From Dictyocoela muelleri (Eukaryota > Microsporidia), in NCBI GenBank assembly GCA_016256075.1, contig SDVU01000229.1, positions 1 through 16,855 of the forward strand: a DNA stretch of 16,855 nucleotides, read 5' to 3'. Position numbers and translations under genes: made by a program. A model generated the notes under the pieces. That model had not been told where the DNA came from. It did no database searches and saw only the letters and a list, made by a program, of their open reading frames with translations. Below, one piece after another: positions 1-8,721 of this stretch (position 1 is its first letter; each line of letters opens with the position of its first letter).

Positions 1-57
1 TATATAGAGGTATACAAAAAATCCTGCTTCGCAGGATTTTTTGTATACCTCTATATA
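1..57. repeat. Perfect 27-bp hairpin at window edge
   Basis: The first 27 bases are an exact reverse complement of bases 31-57, separated by a 3-base TTC loop. The stem runs from TATATAGAGG inward to ATCCTGC. The arms show no mismatch, so this is either recent or kept alike by structure. It may be the centre of a longer foldback or MITE that continues to the left of the window. A transcription terminator is possible, but no gene ends here. Confidence 0.85.
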
Positions 58-457
58 TCGGCGCCCTTGATAGGATAGCTTCATTTTCAAATTTATCTTC
101 CCATTTCGAGTTTATTACAAATAAGAATCATGTTCTCAACTCTTACCAATTGCGATTTACTAATTTTTACAGGTGGTGATTGACCCTTGTAGAACCAAAT
201 TGTGAATGGAAGCAAGAAAATAAAGTCTAAAAGGCTGACAATAAAAAATTAATTCGTCCAAAACCGCAATTATATAACAAATTAAGAATAAACCCTAAAT
301 TTGTAATTTAAAATTGTTTCATTTATAAAAAATATTTTCTTATTGTATATTTTTTTTGTTTCCTTTCTTTTTTTTCAGTGGCACATAATAATACATTAAT
401 TCTCATTTGCCTGGATCGAATCCCTAAAGGCAATTTTTAAAGTTTTAGAAAAAAAAT
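58..457. other. Gene-free stretch, nothing recognised
   Basis: No open frame of useful length and no clear repeat were found here. The stretch is AT-rich with homopolymer runs of A and T. A short match to a tRNA B-box (GGATCGAATCCC near 413) has no A-box partner at the right distance, so it is not called as a gene. Confidence 0.5.
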
Positions 458-1484
458 GGATCAAGTAAAAAAAATGCAAAAATTTAAAAAAAACAATAAA
501 TGCAAAAAAAATGAATAAAGTATTTATTTAGCATTAAATGGGGATAAAATTTGCAAAATACGTTCAAATATATCATTTTTATAATTATTGCGATACATAA
601 ACTCATTTAAATATGATTTAAGATGTTCTCTGTGTACTCCTTGTATGCTTTTAAATTTTAATTATACAGATTTCCATAGCGATTCGATATTTTGTGCGTG
701 GACGCCGTAACAGGGTCCACAAAACTCAGAATATGTATTACAGTTCTATGTTCAAAAGTCTCAATCACTCTTCTGTAATCAGCCCATTCGTCGGAATGAA
801 TTATTGTTTTAATTTCACAAACTTCACTTATTATGGGTAAAGATGTACTCGCTTTTCTATCTGGAACTATTTTTAAAAAACATTTGACTGGTTTAAAGCT
901 TGTATCACGTTTACCGAATATTCATATAGGTCGTCGAAATGGTCTACCTCTATTATATTTAGGTTTATGGCAATAAGACCCATATCAATCTGATAAATTA
1001 TACATTTCCCGCTTAATTTTACCAGGTTAATACAAAAAAATATTGATATTTCGTTTCAAAATCCTAGCAAAAATTTTAATAAAGTAGGTTTTGATATACT
1101 TAGTCTGCCATTATTCGGGTAATATTATCTTTTTGACACCATTTCCACAGTACTATAAGCCAATTTGTTAAACAAATTTTTGATATGCTTAAAAAAGAAT
1201 TAATCCTCAAGCTTATTATTTTTTATAAACTGTGTAGTAGACATTTTAACACCTGTATCAGATACCATCATTAGACTGACAAAATTTATATAAAGATAAT
1301 TCTTGGTTACAGTGTTCGCACTGAGGAGCTTGTTGTAATAATGAACGCTGTTGGAAAAATTGTATAACATCTTCGATAGATGCATTTAATAGGTATCCTA
1401 TTGTCTATTCATAAAATGTTGACATTTGAGTAAATTTTACATAAGTAAAAAAAAATGTCCAATTGGCATTTTTTTACTTGATCC
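458..1484 (-). mobile_element. Decayed Merlin/IS1595-like DNA transposon M1
   Basis: The left end reads GGATCAAGTAAAAAAAATGC from 458. The right end, read inward from 1484, is GGATCAAGTAAAAAAATGCC, giving TIRs of about 20 bp. The flanks are A-rich (AAAAAAAT before, AAAAAATG after), compatible with an 8-bp target duplication but too simple to prove it. The right end contains a second inverted copy of the AAGTAAAAAAAATG motif around TCCAATTGG (about 1444-1480). Inside lies a minus-strand relic of an ISXO2-like DDE transposase. The length of 1027 bp fits a single-gene Merlin-type element. Confidence 0.8.
524..1405 (-). pseudogene. Broken ISXO2-like (Merlin/IS1595) transposase of M1
   Basis: This is a relic of a cut-and-paste transposase that would have bound the TIRs and catalysed excision with a DDE-type RNase H fold. 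Reading right to left, the N-terminal zinc-ribbon part is visible as IEDVIQFFQQRSLLQQAPQC followed by EHCNQELSLYKF (about 1270-1400). The second catalytic aspartate is in TIIHSDEWADYRRVIETFEH, followed by the remnant SFVDPV and the HAQNIESLWKSV block that carries the third acidic residue (about 660-820). The C-terminal tail HREHLKSYLNEFMYRNNY ends at a stop at 524-526. The frame changes several times and there are internal stops, so it cannot be active. The first DE motif region (about 950-1080) is badly eroded. The family call rests on these motifs. Confidence 0.8.
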
Positions 1485-1490
1485 AAAAAA

Positions 1491-1519
1491 TGCTGCGCTA
1501 ACGCATTTTACGCGCAGCA
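1491..1519. repeat. GC-rich hairpin beside M1
   Basis: TGCTGCGC (1491-1498) pairs with GCGCAGCA (1512-1519) around a 13-base loop. It is one of the few GC-rich spots in the window. It lies just outside the right TIR of M1, and TTGAATCAAAAAAATG near 1528 echoes the TTGATCCAAAAAATG at the TIR edge. It may be a tiny insertion or a leftover end of another transposon. Confidence 0.6.
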
Positions 1520-1595
1520 CGCGGCAGATTGAATCAAAAAAATGTTATCATCATAAAAATTATGATTAATTTTTTTTTAGCGTTATATTTTTTTA

Positions 1596-2058
1596 TGTTT
1601 TTTATTTATATATTTCAAGCATAACAATATCATAATTTCCAACACGGGTAATGTTTCAAACCATGGTCGAAAGAAATTTAATTCTTGGTGTTTATGTTAT
1701 ACGTTACTAATAAGCTGTATAGAGGACTAAAAATATACCCGATATTCGTTTTATCATTGACTCAGTGGGATACAGGTAATTAATGGCTTTTCACGAATCT
1801 AATTATTTTACTACTTATTTTGCCTAGATGCGTCGCAGCAATCATCCCCACGCCTAAGAGAGTCCCTTCTGATTCATTGTCATATTAGATCAAGTAATCA
1901 TCAGCTTTACCACACTGGAACAACTGTGTATTACTACCATAATTATATAGTTATTGCCCGCTTAATGTCAATTCAAATTTTTTAAAGTGGGGCCATCGGA
2001 TTCGTGTCAGATACTTACATGTTAAATTCAAAACTGGTTAAAATCTACATCTGGCCCC
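1596..2058 (-). mobile_element. SINE copy E, near full length
   Basis: The minus strand reads from a tRNA-like head (2058 to 1989) into a body shared with the copies at 7950-8342, 14755-15215, 15320-16495 and 16602-16855. Shared blocks include CATTAAGCGG-type sequence near 1970, CAGTTGTTYCAGTGTGGTA, TAATATGACAATGAA, and GCGACGCATCT near 1830. The 3' third is more diverged but still alignable to about 1596. The length of about 460 bp agrees with copy A. The copy is old, with many substitutions and no visible target duplication. The 3' boundary is approximate. Confidence 0.75.
1989..2058 (-). other. tRNA-like head of SINE copy E
   Basis: On the minus strand this 70-base segment begins GGGGCCA and ends TGGCCCC, a perfect 7-bp acceptor-like pairing at tRNA spacing. 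It aligns with the head of SINE copy C, which has a clear Pol III A box and B box. The A box and T arm are eroded here, so this is a SINE head and not a working tRNA gene. Confidence 0.6.
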
Positions 2059-2311
2059 ATATTAATAAATATTAGCTAAAAATTGCCCAACATAAAAATT
2101 TTCTCCTATATTATGTTTTTTTTGAATTTAATTTTAAAAGTATGCTCATTACTTCGCTTAAATACCGTGCCGTATTTCAAACGTATATTCACGGAAATGA
2201 GTTTTTGCATGTCAATTTCTGTCTTTAAAGATGTTTGATTGTTCGATTTTAATTTTTTCATTATTAGCAAAAATTCCATAAAAAGAAATTAATTAAAAAA
2301 TAAAAATTATA

Positions 2312-2314
2312 CCC
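2312..2314 (+). promoter_or_regulatory. CCC motif directly before the start codon
   Basis: CCC touches the ATG at 2315 in an otherwise A/T-only stretch. CCC- or GGG-like signals just upstream of start codons have been reported in several microsporidia. It supports M1 of the 540-aa protein over the in-frame ATG six codons later. Confidence 0.5.
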
Positions 2315-3937
2315 ATGCACCAAATTTTTAAAATGTCTTTCATAATTTTATTACTCTCATTATCTCATATAATTAGCTGCACTGTGAATTTAAATAATAA
2401 TGATGCTCATGATTTGAGCTCTAACAATGATCTGGAGATTAATAACCTCGAATGTATTGAAAACCCCAAACCTGGACCTAGTAATAGTGAAAATATGAAT
2501 ATAAAACGTCCTAATCTCATTAAAATTTTGAAATATTTATCTACTGAAAAACAAGCTTTTACGCTTGATAATCACCTATCTATAAACGATCATATCATAA
2601 ATATTCCAAGAAGTAATATTGAATATGACAATAAAATGTCGCAAAATCTTGAATTTGAAGACAATTCAAATGATTCTTCAGATTCTTTATTAATTAAAAC
2701 GGAAAATTTTTCCGACAAAGAATTAGAAAATATCGACTCAGAACATATTTCTAAAAAGAGATCTTTAGAATCACAACTCAAAAATGATAATGAAGAATGT
2801 TTAGAAGACAGAAATTTACTTCAAAATAAAAAATTTAAAGGTGGAAATAACCTATCTGAAAATAGAATACCGCCAGGTCTAGATAAAAATTCATATGTTA
2901 AAAATAAAATAATGAAATTACCTGGAAATTTTGATTATACGAAAAATAAAATAAATATCGTTGATTTAATTAAATGTAAAAAAAAATCCTGGAAGCCAAT
3001 ATTACGTAATATCGATCTTAGAGTAAATCTTTTTTTTAAAAAAATGTTCAATACCAATTTAGAAATAAGTATAATCACCAATACTTTTAGCTCTATTAAG
3101 AATAATATATTTGATGTTAAAATTTTAAAGAAAGAATTATATGATCCTTTTAGAGGTGCTATTGGCAATAATGAACTCGTTTTTTTAATTACAGAGTCGA
3201 TAGATCATTTTAAAAAAAATAATAAGATACCTTTTTTAATTGACATTATATCAAAATTTAACAAAATAATTATATATGAAGCAAATATTGTCAAAGTATA
3301 TCCAAAATTGTATAAAGATCCTGATTTAGAAGATCCATGTTTTTTCAAAAAAAGAAAAATTGTGTCTATTATTGAAAATATAAATTCATTATCAAAAAAA
3401 CACAATTATAAAAATATTTTTACTAAATATGGAGTTATTTTTAACCTTTACATTATGATGGTAATTGAAACATTTTTTGAAGTTGTAACAAATGATGAAT
3501 TCTTAAATTCTATATTTCCTGAACTAAATATTATATATAAACTTTATAAAGAAAATCGTAATTATCATACTTTAAAAGATCGGAAAACATATAGTGGTTC
3601 TTTTATTGTTGGAAAAATTAGTTCCCAACTTGATGAATTAAAAGAATATTTTTACAATAAAAAGACTGAACTTGATTCGAAAAAATTCAGTGAAAAAATA
3701 CTGAAAATAAGAGCCCTTTATTTGCTGGATTTGTTTAAATTCATAAATGTTAAGAAAGTATATCTTTTATTATATTTGATAGAATCTATAAAAATTTATC
3801 ATTTGAGTAATTGTGATGCGTATAACGCATTTGAAGAACGATTGAATTTCAGCAATATTTTTAATAATTCTACAGGTGAAAATCTAAACATTCTGAAATT
3901 TAAATTCGAATTTTATATGAGATTATTAGAAGGTTAA
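2315..3937 (+). CDS. Secreted orphan protein, 540 aa
   Basis: I do not recognise this protein. It is one uninterrupted frame of 540 codons, the longest in the window. Residues 1-22 form a good signal peptide: a short polar start, the hydrophobic core FIILLLSLSHII, then SC. Entry into the secretory pathway is therefore likely, with cleavage near residue 22. Residues 25-185 are low-complexity, rich in Asn, Ser, Asp and Glu, with basic patches such as SKKRS (146-150) and NKKFKGG (171-177), and are probably disordered. Residues 190-540 look folded and mainly helical, rich in Lys, Ile, Asn and Phe, and lack a clear transmembrane anchor. Cysteines are few. The CCC before the ATG supports the start. 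The gene is flanked by a SINE on the left and a MULE on the right, so it stands alone with no operon partner. It could be a lineage-specific exported protein of an intracellular parasite, which is inference from the signal peptide and the likely organism. Confidence 0.85.
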   Translation: MHQIFKMSFIILLLSLSHIISCTVNLNNNDAHDLSSNNDLEINNLECIENPKPGPSNSENMNIKRPNLIKILKYLSTEKQAFTLDNHLSINDHIINIPRSNIEYDNKMSQNLEFEDNSNDSSDSLLIKTENFSDKELENIDSEHISKKRSLESQLKNDNEECLEDRNLLQNKKFKGGNNLSENRIPPGLDKNSYVKNKIMKLPGNFDYTKNKINIVDLIKCKKKSWKPILRNIDLRVNLFFKKMFNTNLEISIITNTFSSIKNNIFDVKILKKELYDPFRGAIGNNELVFLITESIDHFKKNNKIPFLIDIISKFNKIIIYEANIVKVYPKLYKDPDLEDPCFFKKRKIVSIIENINSLSKKHNYKNIFTKYGVIFNLYIMMVIETFFEVVTNDEFLNSIFPELNIIYKLYKENRNYHTLKDRKTYSGSFIVGKISSQLDELKEYFYNKKTELDSKKFSEKILKIRALYLLDLFKFINVKKVYLLLYLIESIKIYHLSNCDAYNAFEERLNFSNIFNNSTGENLNILKFKFEFYMRLLEG

Positions 3938-3941
3938 TAAA
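3936..3941 (+). terminator. Possible polyadenylation signal overlapping the stop
   Basis: AATAAA begins inside the TAA stop of the 540-aa gene. Overlap of stop codon and poly(A) signal is common in compact microsporidian genes. In such AT-rich DNA the motif also arises by chance, so support is modest. Confidence 0.4.
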
Positions 3942-4094
3942 AAATTTAGGTGTATTTTTTAAATAGTATGAGTAAATAATTAATAATTGCAATTTTATGT
4001 TAAGAAATTGATAAAATTTTTATAAAAAATCAATTTTCTTTTTATATTTTAAATGTTATTTCGGGAATAAAAGTCTAGTTATATTTTGTTCGTG

Positions 4095-5713
4095 GCTAGC
4101 CGGGAACTCGCCCCAGGCAAGTTTCCGGTTTTTCGTCTCAAATTTCGTACCCGGAAACTCGCTTCGTTCAATTATCAGAAAAATATAAAGCATTAAAATT
4201 GTTCTCAAAAAATATTAGAAACTTTTTTATTCTATAAAACACCAATTGTTTAACCTGTCTAGGAATACAAAAACCTTTTCTATCGTCATAAAATCATCAT
4301 TTTCCGCATAAATGCGGGGTTTTTCTTTTTTACATCGCATGTAGATACAATATCATATTTTCCATCCAAATATCTAACAATTTTGCTCATAATCTTCTCT
4401 GTCTCTTGTCTGAGAGAATCAATAAAAAATCCAAGATTTGGATTTATTATATTTACCAGAGCATTGAAGCCTCTATGCCAACCTTCAAGACTATTAGTTG
4501 TAGTTGGGAGGCCACCCTTTATTCGGTCGAAAACACTCGAGCATCAAGGCTCAAATAGTGGGTGTGTTTCGAATCTCTTCTAATAAATGTATGTTCAAAA
4601 TGATCAATAACAAATTAAATATTTTTTTTTCAGGATAGGTTTCAACAATACTTAAAACATGACGATATGCAACTTGAATCTTTGTAATTTTGAAGTATGT
4701 CAGATTTAAAAAATGTTTCAAAATTTTTTAACATCTTTGTTGTTTCTGCATAATATTTCTAACCCGAATTGTTGAATTTTTCGTCACAAACATTGTCTAT
4801 AATGAAATAAGCACCCGAAAGAACATATTTTATAATCATAAATACTTAAGGATGTAGATAATGCCCTTTTATAGTCTCTACAGCCACTGTATGATTTAAG
4901 ATTTCATTAGTTTTTAAATATATAAATATTTCTCGGTAGTTTTGTTCTAGTTTTTTTTGTAGTAAAATAAATATCAAAGGTATAAACTTTCCAAATAAGT
5001 AGCCTTATATCGTCACAAGCTGATAGAATTAATGAGAGATGACTTAAAGGTACTATCCACGACAATTACCTTCAATTTACTTATATAAGGTAAAAAATTA
5101 TTGGAAAAAATTATACTTCGACTTTCAGAGTTAAAGCCTGATCATATTGTAAAAAACGAAAGACGTAAAAAGTTGTTTTAAAAGTAATTGGAATGTCATT
5201 TTCAGGCCCGGGAATATAATTGACCTTTTGTTCCTTAATTTTTTTGCACAGTCTCCCAGATTTTCGAAGTTTGTTACGCCGGGAAGTATATTTGTTTGCA
5301 AAGATTTTGTTTCAAATGTAAAAATTGATACAAATTTTTCATTCGATTTTTTACATTGTTCTAATATATTTTTTTTGCTAAGAAAGCTGTATTTATACCT
5401 TCGTTGCGGCACATGTGTGTTCGTCTTATTTTTATAGGTGGAAGAGCATTATTTTTAATAATTACATATCCCCGGCAGAATCTTAATCTACATCGCCATC
5501 TAATTTCTTAAAATTTTCTTTGAATATCTGATATAAAAACCCATTTAAATTTAGCATTCTGGCTCGCCTCTGCGTCCTATAATATTCCATTTCGGGAAAT
5601 AGGGTGCTTTTTTTAAAAAAATAATTCCTGATAATGGAACTAGGCGAATTTCCGGGTTCAAGATTGGAGAAGAAAAACCGGAAACTCGTCTGAGGCGAGT
5701 TTCCGGCTAACGG
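4095..5713 (-). mobile_element. Mutator-like element (MULE) with ~86-bp TIRs
   Basis: The left TIR spans 4095-4180 and starts GCTAGCCGGGAACTCGCC. The right TIR spans about 5625-5711 and reads inward GTTAGCCGGAAACTCGCC. They match along about 86 bp, including a shared internal CCGGAAA block and ATTATCAG at the inner edge. TTGTTCGTG (4086-4094) and TTGTTTGTG (5714-5722) look like a 9-bp target duplication with one change, the length typical of MULEs. The two extra bases at the right end make the exact border uncertain. The TIRs are far richer in GC than the interior. The interior holds one minus-strand transposase relic. Confidence 0.85.
4310..5525 (-). pseudogene. Broken MULE transposase with FLYWCH-like N-terminus
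   Basis: This is the relic of the MULE's own DDE transposase. From the N-terminal side, RWRCRLRFCRGYVIIKNN followed by a THMC segment (about 5370-5500) resembles the Cys/His zinc-binding FLYWCH-type domain found before many MULE transposases. NFENLGDCAKKLRNKRSII lies near 5210-5270. DSTFKSS (about 5025-5065) fits the family's first catalytic Asp motif. SFGCLFHYRQCL and KIQQFGLEILCRNNKDVKK (about 4725-4825) fit the conserved GCxFH-Q-IQ-LG region. TTTNSLEGWHRGFNALV (about 4455-4515) is the hallmark C-terminal TNN-EGWH motif, whose Glu is the last catalytic residue. The pieces lie in all three frames with several stops, so the gene is dead. An 89-to-93-codon open stretch near 5131-5412 is part of it, not a separate gene. 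Confidence 0.85.
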
Positions 5714-5866
5714 TTGTTTGTGTTACTTATAACACATGTGGGAATTTTTATGCTAGTGCGAGAAACTTCAAAAAATTTGATAATAAATATTGGTTCTCTA
5801 ATGATTTAGCTACCACCAGTTTAAAATATGAAATCTTCATTCATAAGAGTTTAGATCAAGATTATT
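5714..5866. other. Spacer between MULE and foldback element
   Basis: This short unique-looking stretch separates the MULE from FB1. No frame, promoter or repeat is recognised apart from the two target-duplication flanks at its ends. Confidence 0.5.
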
Positions 5867-7390
5867 GGCGAATGCGGGTTATAGGACGGTTTTGAGATTT
5901 GAGTACAGTTTTGAAATAATATTAAAATAAATAAAAATAATTTCCTTTTCATTATTATAGTACTCTCATTGCATTATTATAGTCTTCTCGATGCATTATT
6001 ATAGTCCGGCTATCCGCAAATTCGCCCAAAATGGGCGAATTTAAGGATTTGATTTTTTTTTGTCCAAAAAAAATCATTTTTTCAATTCATATGGATTTAT
6101 TAAGAATTTACATAAAAATGTCAAAAAGAAATAAAGAAATCATATTACATGATGGATAAATCTATAATATAAATGAAATAAAAGAACAACATGCAAGTGT
6201 TTAAAACATTATAAGCGAATCTTTTATTCACCGAAAATTAAAATAATTCAAATGATAATAATAATCCACTAAAATATTTTTATTAAGATATAATGAAATT
6301 AAATATCTTAAAATAATATCTGGAATAATTACGTTATAATTTTGAAAATTAAAATTGATTTAAAAATGTGTTTTTTCTTTTTTACTATAAAATAAACATT
6401 TTATATATTCAAATTTATGTTAATATAATTTGTTCATTTATTTATTTTATTTAAAAAAATGAAGAAACTCTTTTTGATTTTTTTTGGACGAAAAAAAAAT
6501 CAATTCCGTAGATTCGCCCATTTTGGGTGAACTACGGATTACCTTATAGTCCCATCGATGTGTTATTTTATTCATCTCATTGCATTATTATACCACCTTC
6601 GTTATATTTTTATAATACCTTTTTTACATTATTATAGCCTCTTAGTTACATTATTATATTCCAATTACGTGGTTGTAAAAGTTTGGTCCATTTTTATAAA
6701 GTTTTTGACCTATTTCTTTTCAAGTTATTTATAGAAGTACTGTTGACACATTTTGACAGAATTATAGATGATCAGTGATAAAACGCCTTTATAAATAATT
6801 TTTCTGCCCTATTTTCAACCCTTATTTTTTAGACCTTCTTTTTTAAACCCTTATTTTTTTATGCCCCCTATTTATCCTTATTTTTTAACCATTATTTTTT
6901 AACCACTATTTTTTAACTCTTATTTTTTAACCCTTATTTTCCACCATCACTTTCCAACCATTATGTTTCGACATTTTTTTAACCTGATTTTTTTAATCCT
7001 TATTTAACCTTTGTGAAAAAATGGGAGGGGAAACAATAAGGGCTGAAAGGGGTAAAAAAATAGGGCTAAAAAATAAGTGTTAAAAATAAAATTGAAAAAT
7101 AGGGTTCAAAAATTAATAATTCGATGCGTTATTTTGCGGAAAATCTATAATTCCAACAGAATGTGTCTATAAATCCATAAATAACTCTGATATAAATGTG
7201 TATATAACTTTGAAAAAGTGGGTCTATAACTTTCTAAACTCCTGTAATTGGACTATAATAATGCATCGAGAGGACTATAATAATGCAATGAGAGTACTAT
7301 AATAATGAAAAGGATATTATTTTTATTTATTTTAATTTTATTTCAAAACCGTCCTCTAATCTCGAAATTGTCCTATAACCCGCATTCGCC
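5867..7390. mobile_element. Foldback element FB1 with subrepeat arms
   Basis: The ends are inverted: GGCGAATGCGGGTTATAGGA at 5867 matches the inward reading from 7390, and the match continues for about 140 bp. AGATTATT (5859-5866) and AGATTCTT (7391-7398) form a likely 8-bp target duplication with one change. Each arm has three zones in mirror order: units with CATTATTATAGTCCTCTCGAT, then degenerate AGTTATAGACCCATTTT units, then TTATTTTTTAACCC units. The centre is near 7010. The left arm holds about eight CATTATTATAG units and the right about three, so the arms have expanded unequally. No coding potential is visible, so the element is non-autonomous. A 536-bp MITE sits inside the left arm; without it and its extra target copy FB1 is about 980 bp. 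Confidence 0.8.
6008..6543. mobile_element. 536-bp MITE nested in FB1
   Basis: The left end starts GGCTATCCGCAAATTCGCCC. The right end read inward starts GGTAATCCGTAGTTCACCC. The TIRs match for about 68 bp and end in a shared ATTGATTTTTTTTT-GTCCAAAAAAAATC block. The target site duplication is exact: TTATAGTCC at 5999-6007 and 6544-6552. Removing the element and one duplicate restores a regular FB1 subrepeat, so it inserted after FB1 existed. The left TIR contains a small palindrome, AATTCGCCC and GGGCGAATT. The interior has no gene. Confidence 0.9.
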
Positions 7391-7949
7391 AGATTCTTAT
7401 GTGAAATAAGCTTAAAATGACGAGAAAACTCATATATATATATATATATATATAATTGACGCTTCTCTATTTATAGTGCCAAATATAAGTCCCTACTTTC
7501 TAAAAAATAAGTTAAAAATACAAATTATTTTTTTTAATTATGCCAAAAATTCCTTCGCAATCATTATGAACAAATCTTAAGTATTTTATCTTAATTCTTC
7601 TGTAAAAAATACTATATGTAAGTGAATTATTCGAGCCACACATCAATATTTGAATGTTAAACATCAGATTACCGTGACATTTAACCCTTCATCTTAGACT
7701 AAAGGATCTAAATATTATTATTGTGTGCTTCATATAAAGCTTTACACTCTTCTGAAAGTTTAAAAGGATGTTTCAATCCAAAACTATTGACTACAACAGT
7801 TAACTTCTATGAACACCGGTATTTAGAATAGAACACACTTCTTTTTTTCTATAAAATCTTTTATAATTGTAACAGTAGAACTATCAAGAACTCTTGTTAC
7901 GTAAAAAATTACGATATTCATCTTGATCTTTTGTGCCTAAAATCAATAC
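7391..7949. other. Gene-free stretch between FB1 and SINE B
   Basis: It holds a TA microsatellite and otherwise AT-rich sequence. On the minus strand 7711-7797 reads openly as VVVNSFGLKHPFKLSEECKA followed by LYEAHNNN, which has a more protein-like composition than its surroundings, but stops lie close on both sides. This could be a fossil of a host or transposon gene that I cannot name. Confidence 0.4.
7432..7454. repeat. (AT)n microsatellite
   Basis: About eleven uninterrupted AT dinucleotides lie just right of FB1. It may stem from the A/T-rich 3' tail of some repeat or from replication slippage. Confidence 0.9.
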
Positions 7950-8342
7950 AAATATATTACATTCTGAAAACCCCATAGCTGCGAACCCGGATTGCTGTCT
8001 ATTACCTTGGATATGCAACCTTTGGTTCCTGCTATTTCAATAATGTGTCACTTCCTAAGCTATCAAGAAACCGAGCTTTATACGCGATTTTTGTTTTATC
8101 TATGAATCTGCAGAATACAGATAATTACTGGCTTTTCTTGACTTTTTATTTTTCACTACTTTTTGCCGAGATGTGTCGCTGCACTATCCTCACACCTAGG
8201 AGAGTTCCTTATGCTTCATTGTCATATTAGACCAAGTCTTAACCAGCTATAGGACACTAGAACAACTGTAAATTAATACAATATTTCTATAGTTTTTACG
8301 ATTAATACCATTCCCTCATTATTTATTTAATAGTGACGTCAG
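7950..8342 (-). mobile_element. SINE copy B, head missing
   Basis: Read on the minus strand, the copy begins at the GACGTCACT junction (about 8330) that follows the tRNA-like head in other copies, and runs to GAATGTAATATAT near 7953, the same 3' end as copy A. Shared blocks include AAGACTTGGTCTAATATGAC, CATCTCGGCAAAAAGTAGTG, GAACCAAAGGTTGCATATCC and GGGTTCGCAGCTATG. The tRNA-like head is absent or unrecognisable beyond 8342, so this is a 5'-truncated copy, as is common for elements copied by target-primed reverse transcription. An open frame of 61 codons on the plus strand here is a chance frame within the SINE. Confidence 0.8.
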
Positions 8343-8721
8343 CAAGATTTGTTTCTACAAATTGTGTGGTTCTTCAAATTGTGTCACCCTAATTTGTAAT
8401 TAATTTTATAGGAGTCAAATAATAAATTTACAATTTGATGCTAAATTTTATGTAAGAGCCTCACTGCAAATTGTGTGTCGTATATTTTAAGCATGAAATA
8501 TCATTTTTTAAAAAGCAATTATATTAAGGAAATCAAAGTATGAAGGTAGCTGCAAATTGAGCGCTCCTTGTTTTTAAAAATATAAAAATTTAAAAAAATT
8601 AATTTAAATTAAAAAATGTAATATAAATGTAGGGGGCGTTTTCGAAGATTTGAAGAGAACTCGATGTTTTTGAATAAAGAATGTAAAATCAATCATTTAT
8701 TTCTACCGCAGGTTTTTTTAT
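8343..8721. other. Gene-free stretch with CAAATTGTGT repeats
   Basis: No gene is seen. The decamer CAAATTGTGT occurs at 8358, 8375 and 8467, with a variant CAAATTGAGC at 8553 and an inverted ACAATTTG near 8430. The role is unknown. The segment from about 8630 (GGGGGCGTTTTCGAAGATTT) weakly resembles the region just inside the FB1 end and may be the eroded left end of FB2. Confidence 0.5.

Noticed and set aside
408-425. B-box-like GGATCGAATCCC as a tRNA or SINE trace
   Set aside because: There is no A box at a fitting distance and no SINE body follows.
2459-2481. 2A-like ribosome-skipping motif (NPKPGP)
   Set aside because: The known motif needs NPGP with an upstream DxE pattern. Here an extra PK intervenes and the upstream context does not fit.
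4383-4583. 66-codon plus-strand frame
   Set aside because: It is antisense to the EGWH region of the MULE transposase, which explains the sequence better.
6800-7000. Telomere-like TTAACCC repeats
   Set aside because: The TTATTTTTTAACCC units are irregular, inverted about a centre and shared by FB1 and FB2, so they are subrepeats of a foldback element.
8045-8230. 61-codon plus-strand frame
   Set aside because: It lies wholly within SINE copy B, and the matching stretch in other copies is not open in the same frame.
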